Source of the DNA: Typha latifolia
Lineage: Eukaryota > Streptophyta > Magnoliopsida > Poales > Typhaceae
Direction: 5' to 3'
Assembly (NCBI GenBank): GCA_019914945.1
Contig: CM034099.1
Location: 24,116,501 to 24,180,500, forward strand
DNA: 64,000 bases
Shown here: positions 51,101 through 61,600 of the stretch, one piece after another
How positions within the stretch are numbered: position 1 is the first letter of the stretch
Layout of the letters: each line of letters opens with the position of its first letter
Program-made: the position numbers and the translations under genes
The notes under the pieces: model-generated
Told to the model about the DNA's origin: nothing
The model's database searches: none
What the model saw: the letters and a program-made list of their open reading frames with translations, nothing else

Positions 51101-53531
51101 GACCAGTAAAGATGAGATTGACCAAAGAAAAATATAAGACACTTGTTGCGGGACATGAACTTCAAAAGATGAGAAAGGCCAAAAAATAGCCAACAGCTAT
51201 CAGTTTCCAAGTGGGAGAAAGCTCAAATCCTACAAATTAAATGAGAGGTCAATTGTTGGTTAGTTGAAAAAACAGAAGGAAGCATTTTGAAAATGAGCAT
51301 AGCTGTCTAAAGCTTACTCTTTGGGACCTATCTGCACACAATCTGAAGTAGACCATCTAGATTTGGTCTTGGCAAAGAGATGAAAGTAAGGGGGTAATGA
51401 CAACTCAACAATTGACATCACGAAATGTGAAAGTATATTCAAGGTCACATGCAGCAATTATGGAGAAGTGTGAAGTTGCACAAAGGAACATGATGACAAA
51501 TTATACCTATCAGATAAGTCAAAACATATATGAACCTTATAAATAGTCATAATCAATAAACCTGAGATAGTTGACACTTGAGAACATCATTCTCTTCATT
51601 TTTTCCCTATTCTATGTAATTTCATATATAACAAAAAACAATTTAGTCACTTTTCCAAAATCCCTCCTTTTTTCCCATGTGATAAAATGTTTGGCATAGC
51701 AAAATGAAGTGATGCCAAAATAAAAGTCAAACATTTTAATTTCTATCCAGTTCATTTAGAATCCAATTTCAAGATGTTTCAAATTTTATATATAACTATA
51801 TAAAAGTACAACGCATAACGATGGCTAGGTAAAATAGATTTTTACTACGTGCACAATACAGTTAGTTCTATTACATTGCTAATGGATATTCACAACCATT
51901 GAATTATAATTAGTGTTCCTAGACAGATTTGTTCGCCAACCAGGTCCAAGGAATAAAAGAAAAAGATCTTCACCGGACAATGTTTAACCAAAAGAAAGTC
52001 GTCTAGCACGTCAATACTAGTTAACCTAATTGAGCATAACCCAGTTGTTAGAGAATGGGATGTCAATACAAAGCTACCAGAACAACGAAACAAGAGTACT
52101 TGCCTGAAAATTTTGTGCTGCCAAGGGATCATTGGGGTTTTTATCTGGATGGACCTGTCTTGCCTGCAATAGAAAATTATATTAAAACAAAATGCAGAGT
52201 CAGTTCACAATATGAAGAATCATATGAAGTCCAGCCACTATGATGAAATCTATACAAAGTTTCTTTCAGAGAAAAGGTAATAGTATGAGCAAATGCAGTC
52301 ACAGAATAATTCAACAAAGAAGCGAGTATTCCATATTACTTCATTACAAATAGATATAGATAAATTTGCAAGGACACTTACAGAGAGCACCATCTTCAAA
52401 CAATGCAAAGAAAACTTCATCCTAGAAACATTAACAATGGTTGTTCTACCAAAATTTCTCCAAGAAATCATGCATTCATAACTATAAAGCTCATCTTGTA
52501 TGGGCAGACAAAAGTAACGATGGCCGTCTACTACGTGATAAAGCTAACAGCTAAAGATATCAAATATGAAAGATAAGTTCCTCAAGCGAGTATTCACAAG
52601 GCAAACCAACCTCATAGAAAGAGCAATTTCATACGCCAAGAGTGTAAACAGCATGTTCTAAAAGGAAAGACGCAAAAATATTAGGTAGATAGTAGAGTAC
52701 TATCTCTTTTTTTTAATAGAAACTAGGAAGTCTTGTATTTACAAGGAAAACCCATAGAGGATGGTATGACAGTATACAATCCCTAAACTGCGAGAGTGCC
52801 TCTCTGATTGTTGTGCCTAAATGACTCCTCCATCATGATGGTTGATATAGAACACGCTACTACATGGAAAACGAGTATAATATATGGTCAAAACCAATAT
52901 ATTTCAGACTTCATCTAAAGAATAGAGATATGGGATTAACTCTGTTAAAAAAAGAACTACGAAAGTATGAAACATAAGTTGCTTCATTTCAGAAGCAGAT
53001 AAACGACGAATATACGGCTGATCCACACTAAGTCAGCGATTAGAAGAAGAAAACGTAGAAGCCCATTATGATATCTTTGGATAAGCAAGGAAAAGAAGAA
53101 GCGATTATAGATTGTGAATTCCATTGTTTAGCATCCTTTTATGGAAACCCTAATTAAGTAACTTGTTGAAGAAAGAAGGCAGACCCTGGCGAAAAGCGAG
53201 CGACCGAAGAAATCTTGGAACGTTGAAAAATTCTACCACTCACGGCTGAAGATTGTCGAGCCTCGACCGAGGAGAGTTGAAGCAAACCGGAGATCGAAGG
53301 GGTTTAATAGGGCATTCCGTCCGTGATGAAGGTTCGATCAGACCCAGATCTAAGATCGCGATAGATAACCGAATATGTTGCCTGAGAGATAACTAAACCT
53401 AGAACGGGAAATATAGAAGGGACGGGTAAGCGATTTGGTATTACCTTGATGTAATAGGCTTTCTTGATATCGGCCTCGGTAGCCGAAGGACTGACTCCTA
53501 GCACGTCATAATAGTCCGTTTCCTTCACCAT
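42155..53531 (-). CDS. DnaJ (HSP40) protein with J domain and DNAJ-X domain, plant DnaJ10-like (398 aa)
   Basis: Exons on the minus strand: 53531-53445, 52163-52104, 46998-46916, 46701-46542, 45928-45799, 43404-43246, 43058-42880, 42783-42703, 42622-42461, 42250-42155 (1197 nt, phases consistent). The J domain covers about 5-72: [20 protein letters not shown], then HPD at 34-36 and [19 protein letters not shown]. The HPD tripeptide stimulates Hsp70 ATPase activity. Residues ~78-313 form the Glu/Lys-rich DNAJ-X region found in plant DnaJ10-like type III J proteins, and 314-367 are Ser-rich. No Gly/Phe region or zinc finger is present. The gene is stretched to 11.4 kb by introns 1 (1.3 kb), 2 (5.1 kb) and 5 (2.4 kb). 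Intron 2 begins GC instead of GT. Confidence 0.94.
45010..45400. repeat. Possible LTR-like fragment in DnaJ intron 5
   Basis: The stretch contains a TATAAAAGG box (45293-45301) followed by a GC-richer leader-like stretch, resembling the middle of a plant LTR. No clear TG...CA ends or target duplication are seen, so this is only a suggestion. Confidence 0.25.
47295..47790. repeat. Dispersed repeat rich in GAGCC/GGCTCGAGC words in DnaJ intron 2
   Basis: Both ends carry clustered GAGCCAAGCC, GCTCGAGC and GAGCTCGAGCC words, a pattern common in non-autonomous plant DNA elements. Clean terminal repeats were not found. A tRNA-related SINE appears nested in the middle. Confidence 0.5.
47478..47660 (+). 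mobile_element. tRNA-related SINE candidate nested in the 47-kb repeat
   Basis: An A-box-like CAGCACAGCTGGATAAAGC begins at 47486, and a B-box-like GGTTCAAGCCC lies at 47530-47540, about 40 bases apart as in a pol III promoter. Downstream sequence includes CAGTCCCATATCAGAAAG, similar to text common in plant SINE/TRIM tails. The 3' end is approximate and no target duplication was confirmed. Confidence 0.5.
48172..48593. mobile_element. Mutator-type MITE, 422 bp, with exact 9-bp target duplication
   Basis: Long terminal inverted repeats: the left end begins GCAAAATTTGCATAT and the right end, read inverted, GAAAAATTTGCATAT; pairing continues imperfectly for over 100 bases (shared GAAATTGT, TTTTTA-TATTT, TTTA-CAAATATGT). 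The 9-mer TTAAAATTA flanks both ends (48163-48171 and 48594-48602), the target size typical of Mutator-like elements. No open frame for a transposase is present. It lies in DnaJ intron 2. Confidence 0.9.
49315..50105. repeat. Three ~260-bp imperfect tandem repeats in DnaJ intron 2
   Basis: Units start near 49315, 49582 and 49838. Each runs through the same ordered words: TGATTA then a GGTTCCAAA-TT block, AAATG, TTTCCAA(G/A)TGTT, CTAAAA-TTGCCA, GAAGACCAA, AACTCCATCA, ATAATATA-GTGGC and TTCCAT. Divergence is moderate, so the expansion is not very recent. Confidence 0.85.
53145..53153 (+). promoter_or_regulatory. Telo-box-like AAACCCTAA in DnaJ intron 1
   Basis: An exact AAACCCTAA lies 292 bases 3' of the first exon (on the plus strand). 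Telo-boxes mark plant translation-related and Polycomb-target genes; one short match may be chance. Confidence 0.25.
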
Positions 53532-55668
53532 CTCCTACTAGATTCAACTGCCTCACCGATTACTTTCGCCCTTGGGATCGGGGAGAGATGGTCGTGATCT
53601 ACAAAACACTAGTTCCTCCTGGAATCACTTCTTGGGTCTTCGCTGGGAGAATGTTATGTGGCGAGGAAGGCAGGAGGGATGCAAACAAAGACCAGCAGGC
53701 GGCTGAGGAGGAGAGAGAAAAGAAATAGGAAAAAGGAAGAAAGGGTTTGATTCCCAAAAGCGCGTGCGTTTTTATATAGAACCGAATTATTCGTCTCTCC
53801 TATTGACCGACCTCAAAGACTCCCACGCCACGCACCTCGCGATTGCGCTCGTCGTAGGTGTTCTATCATATATGAACCATTGCTTTGCCCGACCAAACTT
53901 TATCACCAATTCCTGAGCTACTTTATCAGCAACCCAAATTGCAATCCCACTTTCGTAGGTTCGGATCGAGTGATTCAAATACAGAGTCCCACAATCCCAT
54001 TCAATTTAAGAGTAATTAGGCTCACAATCTTTTAAATAATTAGATCAGAAAACTAAATCAATCTTTCAATAATAATGACCACAATGCATTAAAATATAAA
54101 CGAACCAGTTTCGAACAAGCTGGCCTTACCTCGATTTTACTCAATTTAAAGTGTGTGTTTGAACTTTGAAGGATCTCAACACTGTGGAGCTTGGCCTGGC
54201 ACTAATTGTATAGCTTCGAAAAAATATATATACTGAAATCCAAATCCAGTTATTTAGCTAACCATATAGGTGCTCTATCATATATGAACCATTGCTTGAC
54301 CAAACATATAGAACATCCAAGCTAATTTGAGGCGAGGTCAGCTCAAATATCTTCTCATTTGAGAAATAATCAAACTCCAGCCCAATCACAAACTAATCTG
54401 CTATTTTTTAGCATAAGACCACAAGCAGGACCAAATCATTAATACCCCCAAAAAATACAGCAATATAATAGGATACATATAAACTAGTAAAAATAGAACG
54501 ACGGCTTTTTAGCACATGTTTCATACTTGATGACAAAATTATATTAAAACCAAAGCATACGATTCCAGAATACAACCAATAAACAAAGTGTGAAGCTTTC
54601 TAGCAGCCCTTAGTTAAGTAGATAACAATTCATATATGAGCATTGATGATAGTTTATCTGATATGCTCATACAAGTACATTTAGAATTGGTATGTTTAGA
54701 TATTCATATTTAGATCTACATGACTACGATGGTAAAAAAAAAATTTGGTCCAAATCTAGTTAGGGCTCAATTAAACCCGCGCTTGTTTGATCAACGGAAT
54801 AAAACTCAAATTTAATTTTAAATCAAACTTCAGTAAAAATTAACTTAAGAAAGCTCTCTATATATAATCAGTATAGTAAATAAAATAAATTTTAATTAAT
54901 TCAAATTAAATTCAAGATCGATTCGAATTTGTTTCAGACTTTATTTGAAATAGATCAAAAGGCTGGAAATAAGCTCGATCTCAAAATAGCTATCTAGTTC
55001 TAATCGATTACACCTCCTACACGTATTGGATAATAAAATCAGATCCCTTTAGTCAATCTGCAGGCAATAAGGAAACGCAATAAACGCCAAAAACTATAGT
55101 ATTAAATATACATTTACTTAGGATGAGACTGGTCGTTGGTAAGTACAAAAATAATGTGAAAATTTTGAATGTTGATTATTTTATGATGTTTGGATAAAAA
55201 AATAGAGTGATAAATAAGTTTTTACTCCCATCAAGCTTTTTATATTTTAATTCAGTCTATTTCCTCTTATTGCTTGATACATTCTACCTTTATATATATA
55301 TATATAGTATTATTTATTCTTATTAAATACTTCTAATTTTTTATGGACTACGAATAAGTTATGAATGACTTCACTATAAACTTGGATTATTTTATTTTCT
55401 CTGATTCGTACCAACTAAACACACTATTTGTAAATAATGAGTCGATTTACAAGTATTGACTAAAATATAGGTGGCGACATGTAAAAATATCCAGGTTAAA
55501 GATGGTTGACTCGAGATCGAGACTTGACCCGTGCCTTGCGCTTGTCGATCCCGATGCAAAGAAGATTGTGCTACGGGTGGCGGTTGCAACTCGTAAGCCG
55601 TGTCCCCTCCGGAAAGGAGGCAAAGAAAATCATTAAAAAAGAGGGGGAGAAAAAGGAAGAAAAGGGAA
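53532..55668. other. Intergenic region between divergent DnaJ and PXN-type genes
   Basis: Carries the promoters of both genes. A direct repeat of ~40 bases occurs at 53855 and 54267. The central part (54000-55450) is AT-rich. No other gene is seen. Confidence 0.6.
53855..54311. repeat. Pair of ~40-bp direct repeats 412 bp apart
   Basis: TAGGTGTTCTATCATATATG (53855) and TAGGTGCTCTATCATATATG (54267) are followed by shared AACCATTGCTT and GACCAAAC; the two copies differ by one substitution and a small indel. Confidence 0.75.
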
Positions 55669-58600
55669 ATGTCGAACGCGGTGGCAAATGGGTTAGCCGG
55701 GGCCGGAGGCGGCATTATCGCCCAGATCATCACCTACCCCCTTCAAACGGTATTAGGAAAAACTTCCCTCCCTTCCTCCCATTTCTCTCTGTTTTCATTT
55801 TTCCTTTCTATCTGCGAACCAGTTTGTTTCTCATCTGCAATTGATTGCAGGTGAACACTCGGCAGCAGACAGATAGAACTGCCAAGAAGAGAGCGCTTGG
55901 TGGCCTGCCTTCGCCATTAAGGGAAAAGGGGGATATTGAGATTGGAAAGGCCCCTGCCGACTCTTCACCCAATAGCAGCAGCAGCAGCAATGGCGGAACC
56001 CTCTTCCAAATTCTCCAGGTCTTCTCTCCTTACCTTCCGGTTACGGCCCTTCGACCCCCTCACTTACGTTCCTTGGTTAATTTCGGGTGGCAGTGCAGGT
56101 TATCCGATCGGAAGGTTGGGGTGGTCTGTACAGTGGTCTCAAGCCCTCTCTAATAGGCACCGCTGCATCTCAGGTTTGCGTTTCCTCGCCACACGCTGAT
56201 CCACCCAATTCGTCGTCTCCTTCTACTCATCTGTTACCGACAACAAGGTCTGTTGTGTTATCAGGGTATATATTATTATTTCTACCAAGTTCTCAAGAAT
56301 AAGGTGGAGGCTGCAGCAGTCGCCCGCAAGAAGAAAGGGCTTGGTGACGGTACCGTCGGCATGTTATCTTGGCTAGTTGTTGCTGCTATTGCCGGGTGGG
56401 CCTCTTATCTGCCGCTGTAGATTTTCCTCTCCTCTTCCTTTTACATCTGGATACTCCGTTCCTGAAGAACATGTCACAATTTGCCCTTTCCTTTCTTTTG
56501 AAACCAGCAGATATTATTAGTTACGCCTAACATTTATAAACCTGGTTTTGGTCTTTTTTCTTTCAATCATGTCCTTATTAAACCCAACTTCTTTCCCCCT
56601 TCTGAAGCTAACTAGGGGGAGGCTGGTAGCTCGTTCTGAATTATGCTCATAATCAACATAAGAACAACCCCTATTCAAACTCTCCCATTGATACCGTCAC
56701 AGTTTCTTTTATTCAACTTTCAGTTAATACACCATATAAAGTACATAGTAATCTGCACAAACTGGGAAAATTGATCAGATATTTTATGAGTACCTTGATG
56801 CTAGAGTGAAGCATCTCCTTTTTTGTTCATCACTGACTGTTGACTCTCTTGCAGGTCTGTGAACGTGCTGCTAACTAATCCAATATGGGTTCTCGTGACT
56901 CGGATGCAGGTATATCACTATACATTTAGTTATAATCCAGTGCCTCAATGAAATATGTAGTTCCATAATAGCCAGCTCAAACAGTACTTTCTCAGTACAT
57001 ACGTTGGCACAGAGTGATACAGATGCTATTAAGAACAACTAAATTCGTTTATCTCAACTGCTACACACAATTCTTCTCCATTAGTTGAACACACAAGGAG
57101 ATAGAATGCACTAAGATGGAAAGTGTTGGTTTGGTTAATAGCATTGATAGTGGTGCCTAAATGTTGGTCTAAATTTTCCTCTTTGTTTGTTTCTGAATAT
57201 AGGATAGTACCTCTAAATATGATTTGTATATATTTCAGTTAACTCTTTTGTTTTCTCTCAGACACATACACAAGCAGAACGGAAGATTATGGAGGCCAAG
57301 AGGGAGGATATGCTCAGGAAAATGTCTGCAACAAACTCAGTTGACATCTCAGATGTTAAGGACAAATTCGTTGGAACTGACTCAATAAAACCTCGTCCTT
57401 ATGGAACATTTGATGCGGTTAGTGTACCTTACATTTCTTTTAGACAAAAAAGGTTCTGGAGTGTGCTTTTGATTTGTTCATCTATCTGAGCTAATTGGAA
57501 AGTATTATCTTATTATATCTTGCATATTGTATTCAACCTTATTTTTATGTCTTGCATAATGCATTCAACTTTTTGGTGCCTTCGGAAAGTATGATCTTTT
57601 TATATGTTGCATATTGTATTCAACCTTTTTTTATGTCTAGAATAATGTATTCAACTTTTTGGTGCCTTCAGTCTCTACACAAGTTATACAACAAATAGGA
57701 GTGCAAATGGATTTTCATTAGTGTGATACATCTAGTTAAGATTATTGGACATGTTTATAAACTTATAAGGAGATTAGCTGGACCTTAGCTACATTCTATA
57801 ACCAAACCCTTTGTTTAACGTCCCATGATCTTAGATCTACTGCACAAAATAAGTGGTTATAAGTTCCAACTTTATTGTAAATGTTCGTTTCCACAAAACT
57901 CCTTACCCTGTTGTGCACAGTGCGAAATAGTGTTGAGACAAGATAGAATTTGTTGGAGAATGTTAAGAATGTTTGACCAAAATTTTTTTTTAACTTGGGT
58001 TATTCTCTAGCACTTAAAAGATGTTAATGTCTATAATTATCTGAAATTTGGTTTTGTTATTGGAAGTTAATTTTTTATCTTTTGTAAATTGTTCTTTGAA
58101 AAGTAACTTGTTATCTTCTGGGAAGTTGTTCTTGGGGCCCTTTTTGTCAGACAAGACTTGTAACTTGGAGGACATTTTTTTTTTTTTCATACAAGTTGGA
58201 AGCCGTTTAATACATCGAGAAGGGTGATTTGAGCTGATTTGTTGTAATAATCTGCTTGATTATGTTATGGAGTTTCATGACACTAATGTTCTCAAAGATG
58301 CCCCCCTCAGTGATGGAGAAGGCCAGAGTTGTGCCCTGATAGTATTAAGTTAGTATAATTTGTCAAAGTCTTGCATTTCTCTGCAATTCAGATACTGTTT
58401 TGCAATCCTGAACACTAAAACCAATTATCAATTTTGCAATACGTGGTAATTTTTTTAGTTTTATAGCTTATATGGTTATAGTATCAAGATCCTAGGTTGC
58501 TCTTACTTGAAAGTCTGGAACGTTTGAATATGTACTAGTATAATAGTTTGGACTTTGGAAATAATACATATATATATTAAATTAATAAATATACATAGCA

Positions 58601-61600
58601 CTCCTGGACATGTAATGTTGGATTGTACAGTTGTATTTCTGATTGAACTTTGTAACTTATAAGAATATTCATCAATTTGGACTCTTATCAACTAAGTTTC
58701 TAATAGTTCATACTTTGGGAATCTTCGAGTGTTGAGATAATGCTACGGAGCTCCTAGTGTTTGTAACACACGTTCTCTTATAGAATAATATAGCAATTTT
58801 ATCTGCTAGGCAGGCAAGGGAAGTATATGATGAAACAGGCATTAAAGGATTCTGGAAAGGGCTGATTCCAACACTTATCATGGTAAATCTTTTGATTGTC
58901 TAATTGGCATAATCTTGTCTTTCAATTTAAAAGTTCAATAGTAGATCATGGATATTACAATGATTGAGCTGCTAACAGTTTTATGCTTATGGTTTTTCCA
59001 GGTCTGTAATCCATCAATTCAATTTATGATTTATGAAACATCAATAAAGCATCTTCAGACTAAACGACTGGCAATAAAATCTGGGATAAAAAACCTCACT
59101 GCTTTGGAGGTATGCCAACTTTAATTGCAAAATCACCTTATTACTGAGGTTGATTTGATATCACTATGTACTTTTAGGACTTTGATCTCTTTGTGTAGGA
59201 GGAAAATCTCCTACAGTACTTCTCTAAGTAATTTTACTTAACTATTCTTTGTTCCTCATGAGTAGGTATTTTTACTCGGAGCAGTGGCAAAATTGGGAGC
59301 AACTATCTCAACCTATCCCTTATTAGTTGTCAAGGTATGTTTTACTCTTGGCTTCTTTAAGTGCTTTTCCTTTGATAATGTATCTTCCAATAGCCTGGCA
59401 AAAGCTTGGGTAAAGGAAGAATGTTTTACCAGATAACTTGAGCCACCAAAATTTTTGTGAAGTAAATTGTGAAAATAAATCTTCATGGTTTAAGAAAATT
59501 GCCACCATGAGACACTATTGCATATCTATTGCTTAGATGCAAAAATATTTATAGGGAGCGATATCTTGCATGATATGATGGTTTATACTTTCTAATCGTT
59601 AATTCTTGCCCCACTGGAATTGGTACAATTTAGGAAGAAAACATAGAAATTGGGTAAGTAAAAGACTGTTATAGCTCAATGATTGAGTCATACTAGCTTA
59701 TGACATAAGTTATAGATTCGATCCCCCATATAAATTAGGGTTCATATTTAATAACTTTTTGACTGGAACATTATATGTGTATGGATTAGACTAATTATAG
59801 CCCATTTATTAGGATGATTGATTATATTATCCAATCTATATATTGGAGAGAGGATTAACCTTTTTGTTTAGCCTAATAATTAACTTATGAACTCATAATC
59901 TATAAAAAAGAGAGATTGTTGTAGTGATAAATGCATCAATTCTAAACTAATAGAAAAGAAAAGACATTTTAGAAGAAGTGACTCTTATATGTGCGCCTTA
60001 ATACGATCACTTAAATAGGAGTCACATGTGAGCTTTTAGGTTGGTTCAATTTCACTATGCATATCAAGTGCTTTTTGTTGGATATAGCCACAAACTCACG
60101 CCATTAGATCTCCTTGTGCCTTGTGGTTTAAATGGAGGTCTAAATTGGCAAAGACAATAGAATGGGGCTATGATTCAAGTTTACTATCTCTTATTAGAGT
60201 AGATAAGTGACATCCATATATTGTCGAGTTTGTAAAAATGAGAGCTTACTTGAGAGCTTAACTACCAAACTGCAAGATAGAGTAATATTAGATTAATTAT
60301 TTAAAAAATTGAAAATGAAAAATAAGTAATAGCCACCCGCCTTGGTTAATTTATAGTTTGCTAGTGGAGAAAATAAAGGTTCCAGCAGTTGATAGTTTTT
60401 GGGATTGGGCGTTTGAAGTTCGAATGCAAATTCCCGAGAGCAGAATGGGTTTCAAAGCATTCAAACGACCTTCCTAGGCATTTGAACGCAAATCACCGAG
60501 AGCAGAATGGGTCTCAAGCGTTCAAATGGCCTTCCAGATGTTCGAACGTTCAACAGTGAGGATCCCAAGTCTAGGTGTTTTCTTTAAATGTTTTTCACTT
60601 AAGTTGGGTATTCAGACTTGAGCTTGTTTGGTCTAATTGTCAAGTCTAGTCAAGCTAAGAAACCACCTATAAATATATGTGGTGGGCACTTGACTAGTTA
60701 TGTTGGAATTATTGAATCATCTTCTATCTTTTATCTTCTTTTTCCATGTTTCTTCCTCCTTTGGTCGACTACCCTAGGTCGTCCTAGGCTTTTTCCCTCT
60801 TCGATGGTTGGTGCCACTCCCTAGGTGACAGTCCACTCTCTCCCTTCTTTTTCTCTCTTTCATCCTACTACCAACCTACCCTAACTTATCCATATTGCCA
60901 CCACCCTACTGCCTTAGCCGGACCACCCTGCAACTCTGGCCACCCCTACCCACATTCATTCCGATAAATTTGTTTTCCATCCCAAATCTATGAATCCTCC
61001 AAAACCATTCATCGATCCAACCGTTGAATCCAAAGGATCTCATTAACCTTGAAGATTCATAGTAGATCTAGCTTTCGTCTCAAAGATCGGATCTTATATC
61101 CGAGGTTATTGTTGAACTCGTACGGATCGTGGGAGCAAGTAGACACCTTTGGATTACTAATCGGAGGCGTGTCTATCATTTGGATGGTGTAATTTAAGAG
61201 AAGGTAAAATCTAGCTTTTGCCTCAAAGATCGGATCTTATATCCGAGGTTATTGTTGAACTCGTACGGATTGTGGGAGCAAGTAGACACCTTTGGATTAC
61301 TAATCGGAGGGGTGTCTATCATTTGGATGGTGTAATTTAAGAGAAGGTAGTATTTATATGAAATAGTGGAAGTTTATATAATCTAGAAGAATAACTATGC
61401 TAATGAAATATGACTAAGATGTTTCATATTAAGGGGGAAATGAAAGAGATTATTGTGTACATAGAGATAGAAAACTAATTTCAAGAAAGAACTAGTGGTG
61501 GAATGCAAAGGTGTCGAAAGCAATTATTGTTAAAATAGTAGAGAAATAACAGAATTATGAAAGATACATATTCTTTTGGGATCATGCTCTGGTAATATAA

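Larger units (their letters stand above)
46999..52103 (-). other. Intron 2 of the DnaJ gene: 5.1 kb, GC-AG type, repeat-rich
   Basis: The donor reads TTTCAG|GCAAGT and the acceptor AATACAG|GTTTTAGG on the minus strand. Both flanking exons are in phase 0 and rebuild a normal J domain across the HPD helix-loop, so the GC donor is needed for this model. Inside lie a SINE-bearing repeat (47295-47790), a Mutator-type MITE (48172-48593) and a triple tandem repeat (49315-50105). Confidence 0.85.

Noticed and set aside
59672..59724. Functional tRNA gene
   Set aside because: A- and B-box-like sequences are present but the segment does not fold into a complete cloverleaf with matched acceptor arms; a SINE head is more likely.
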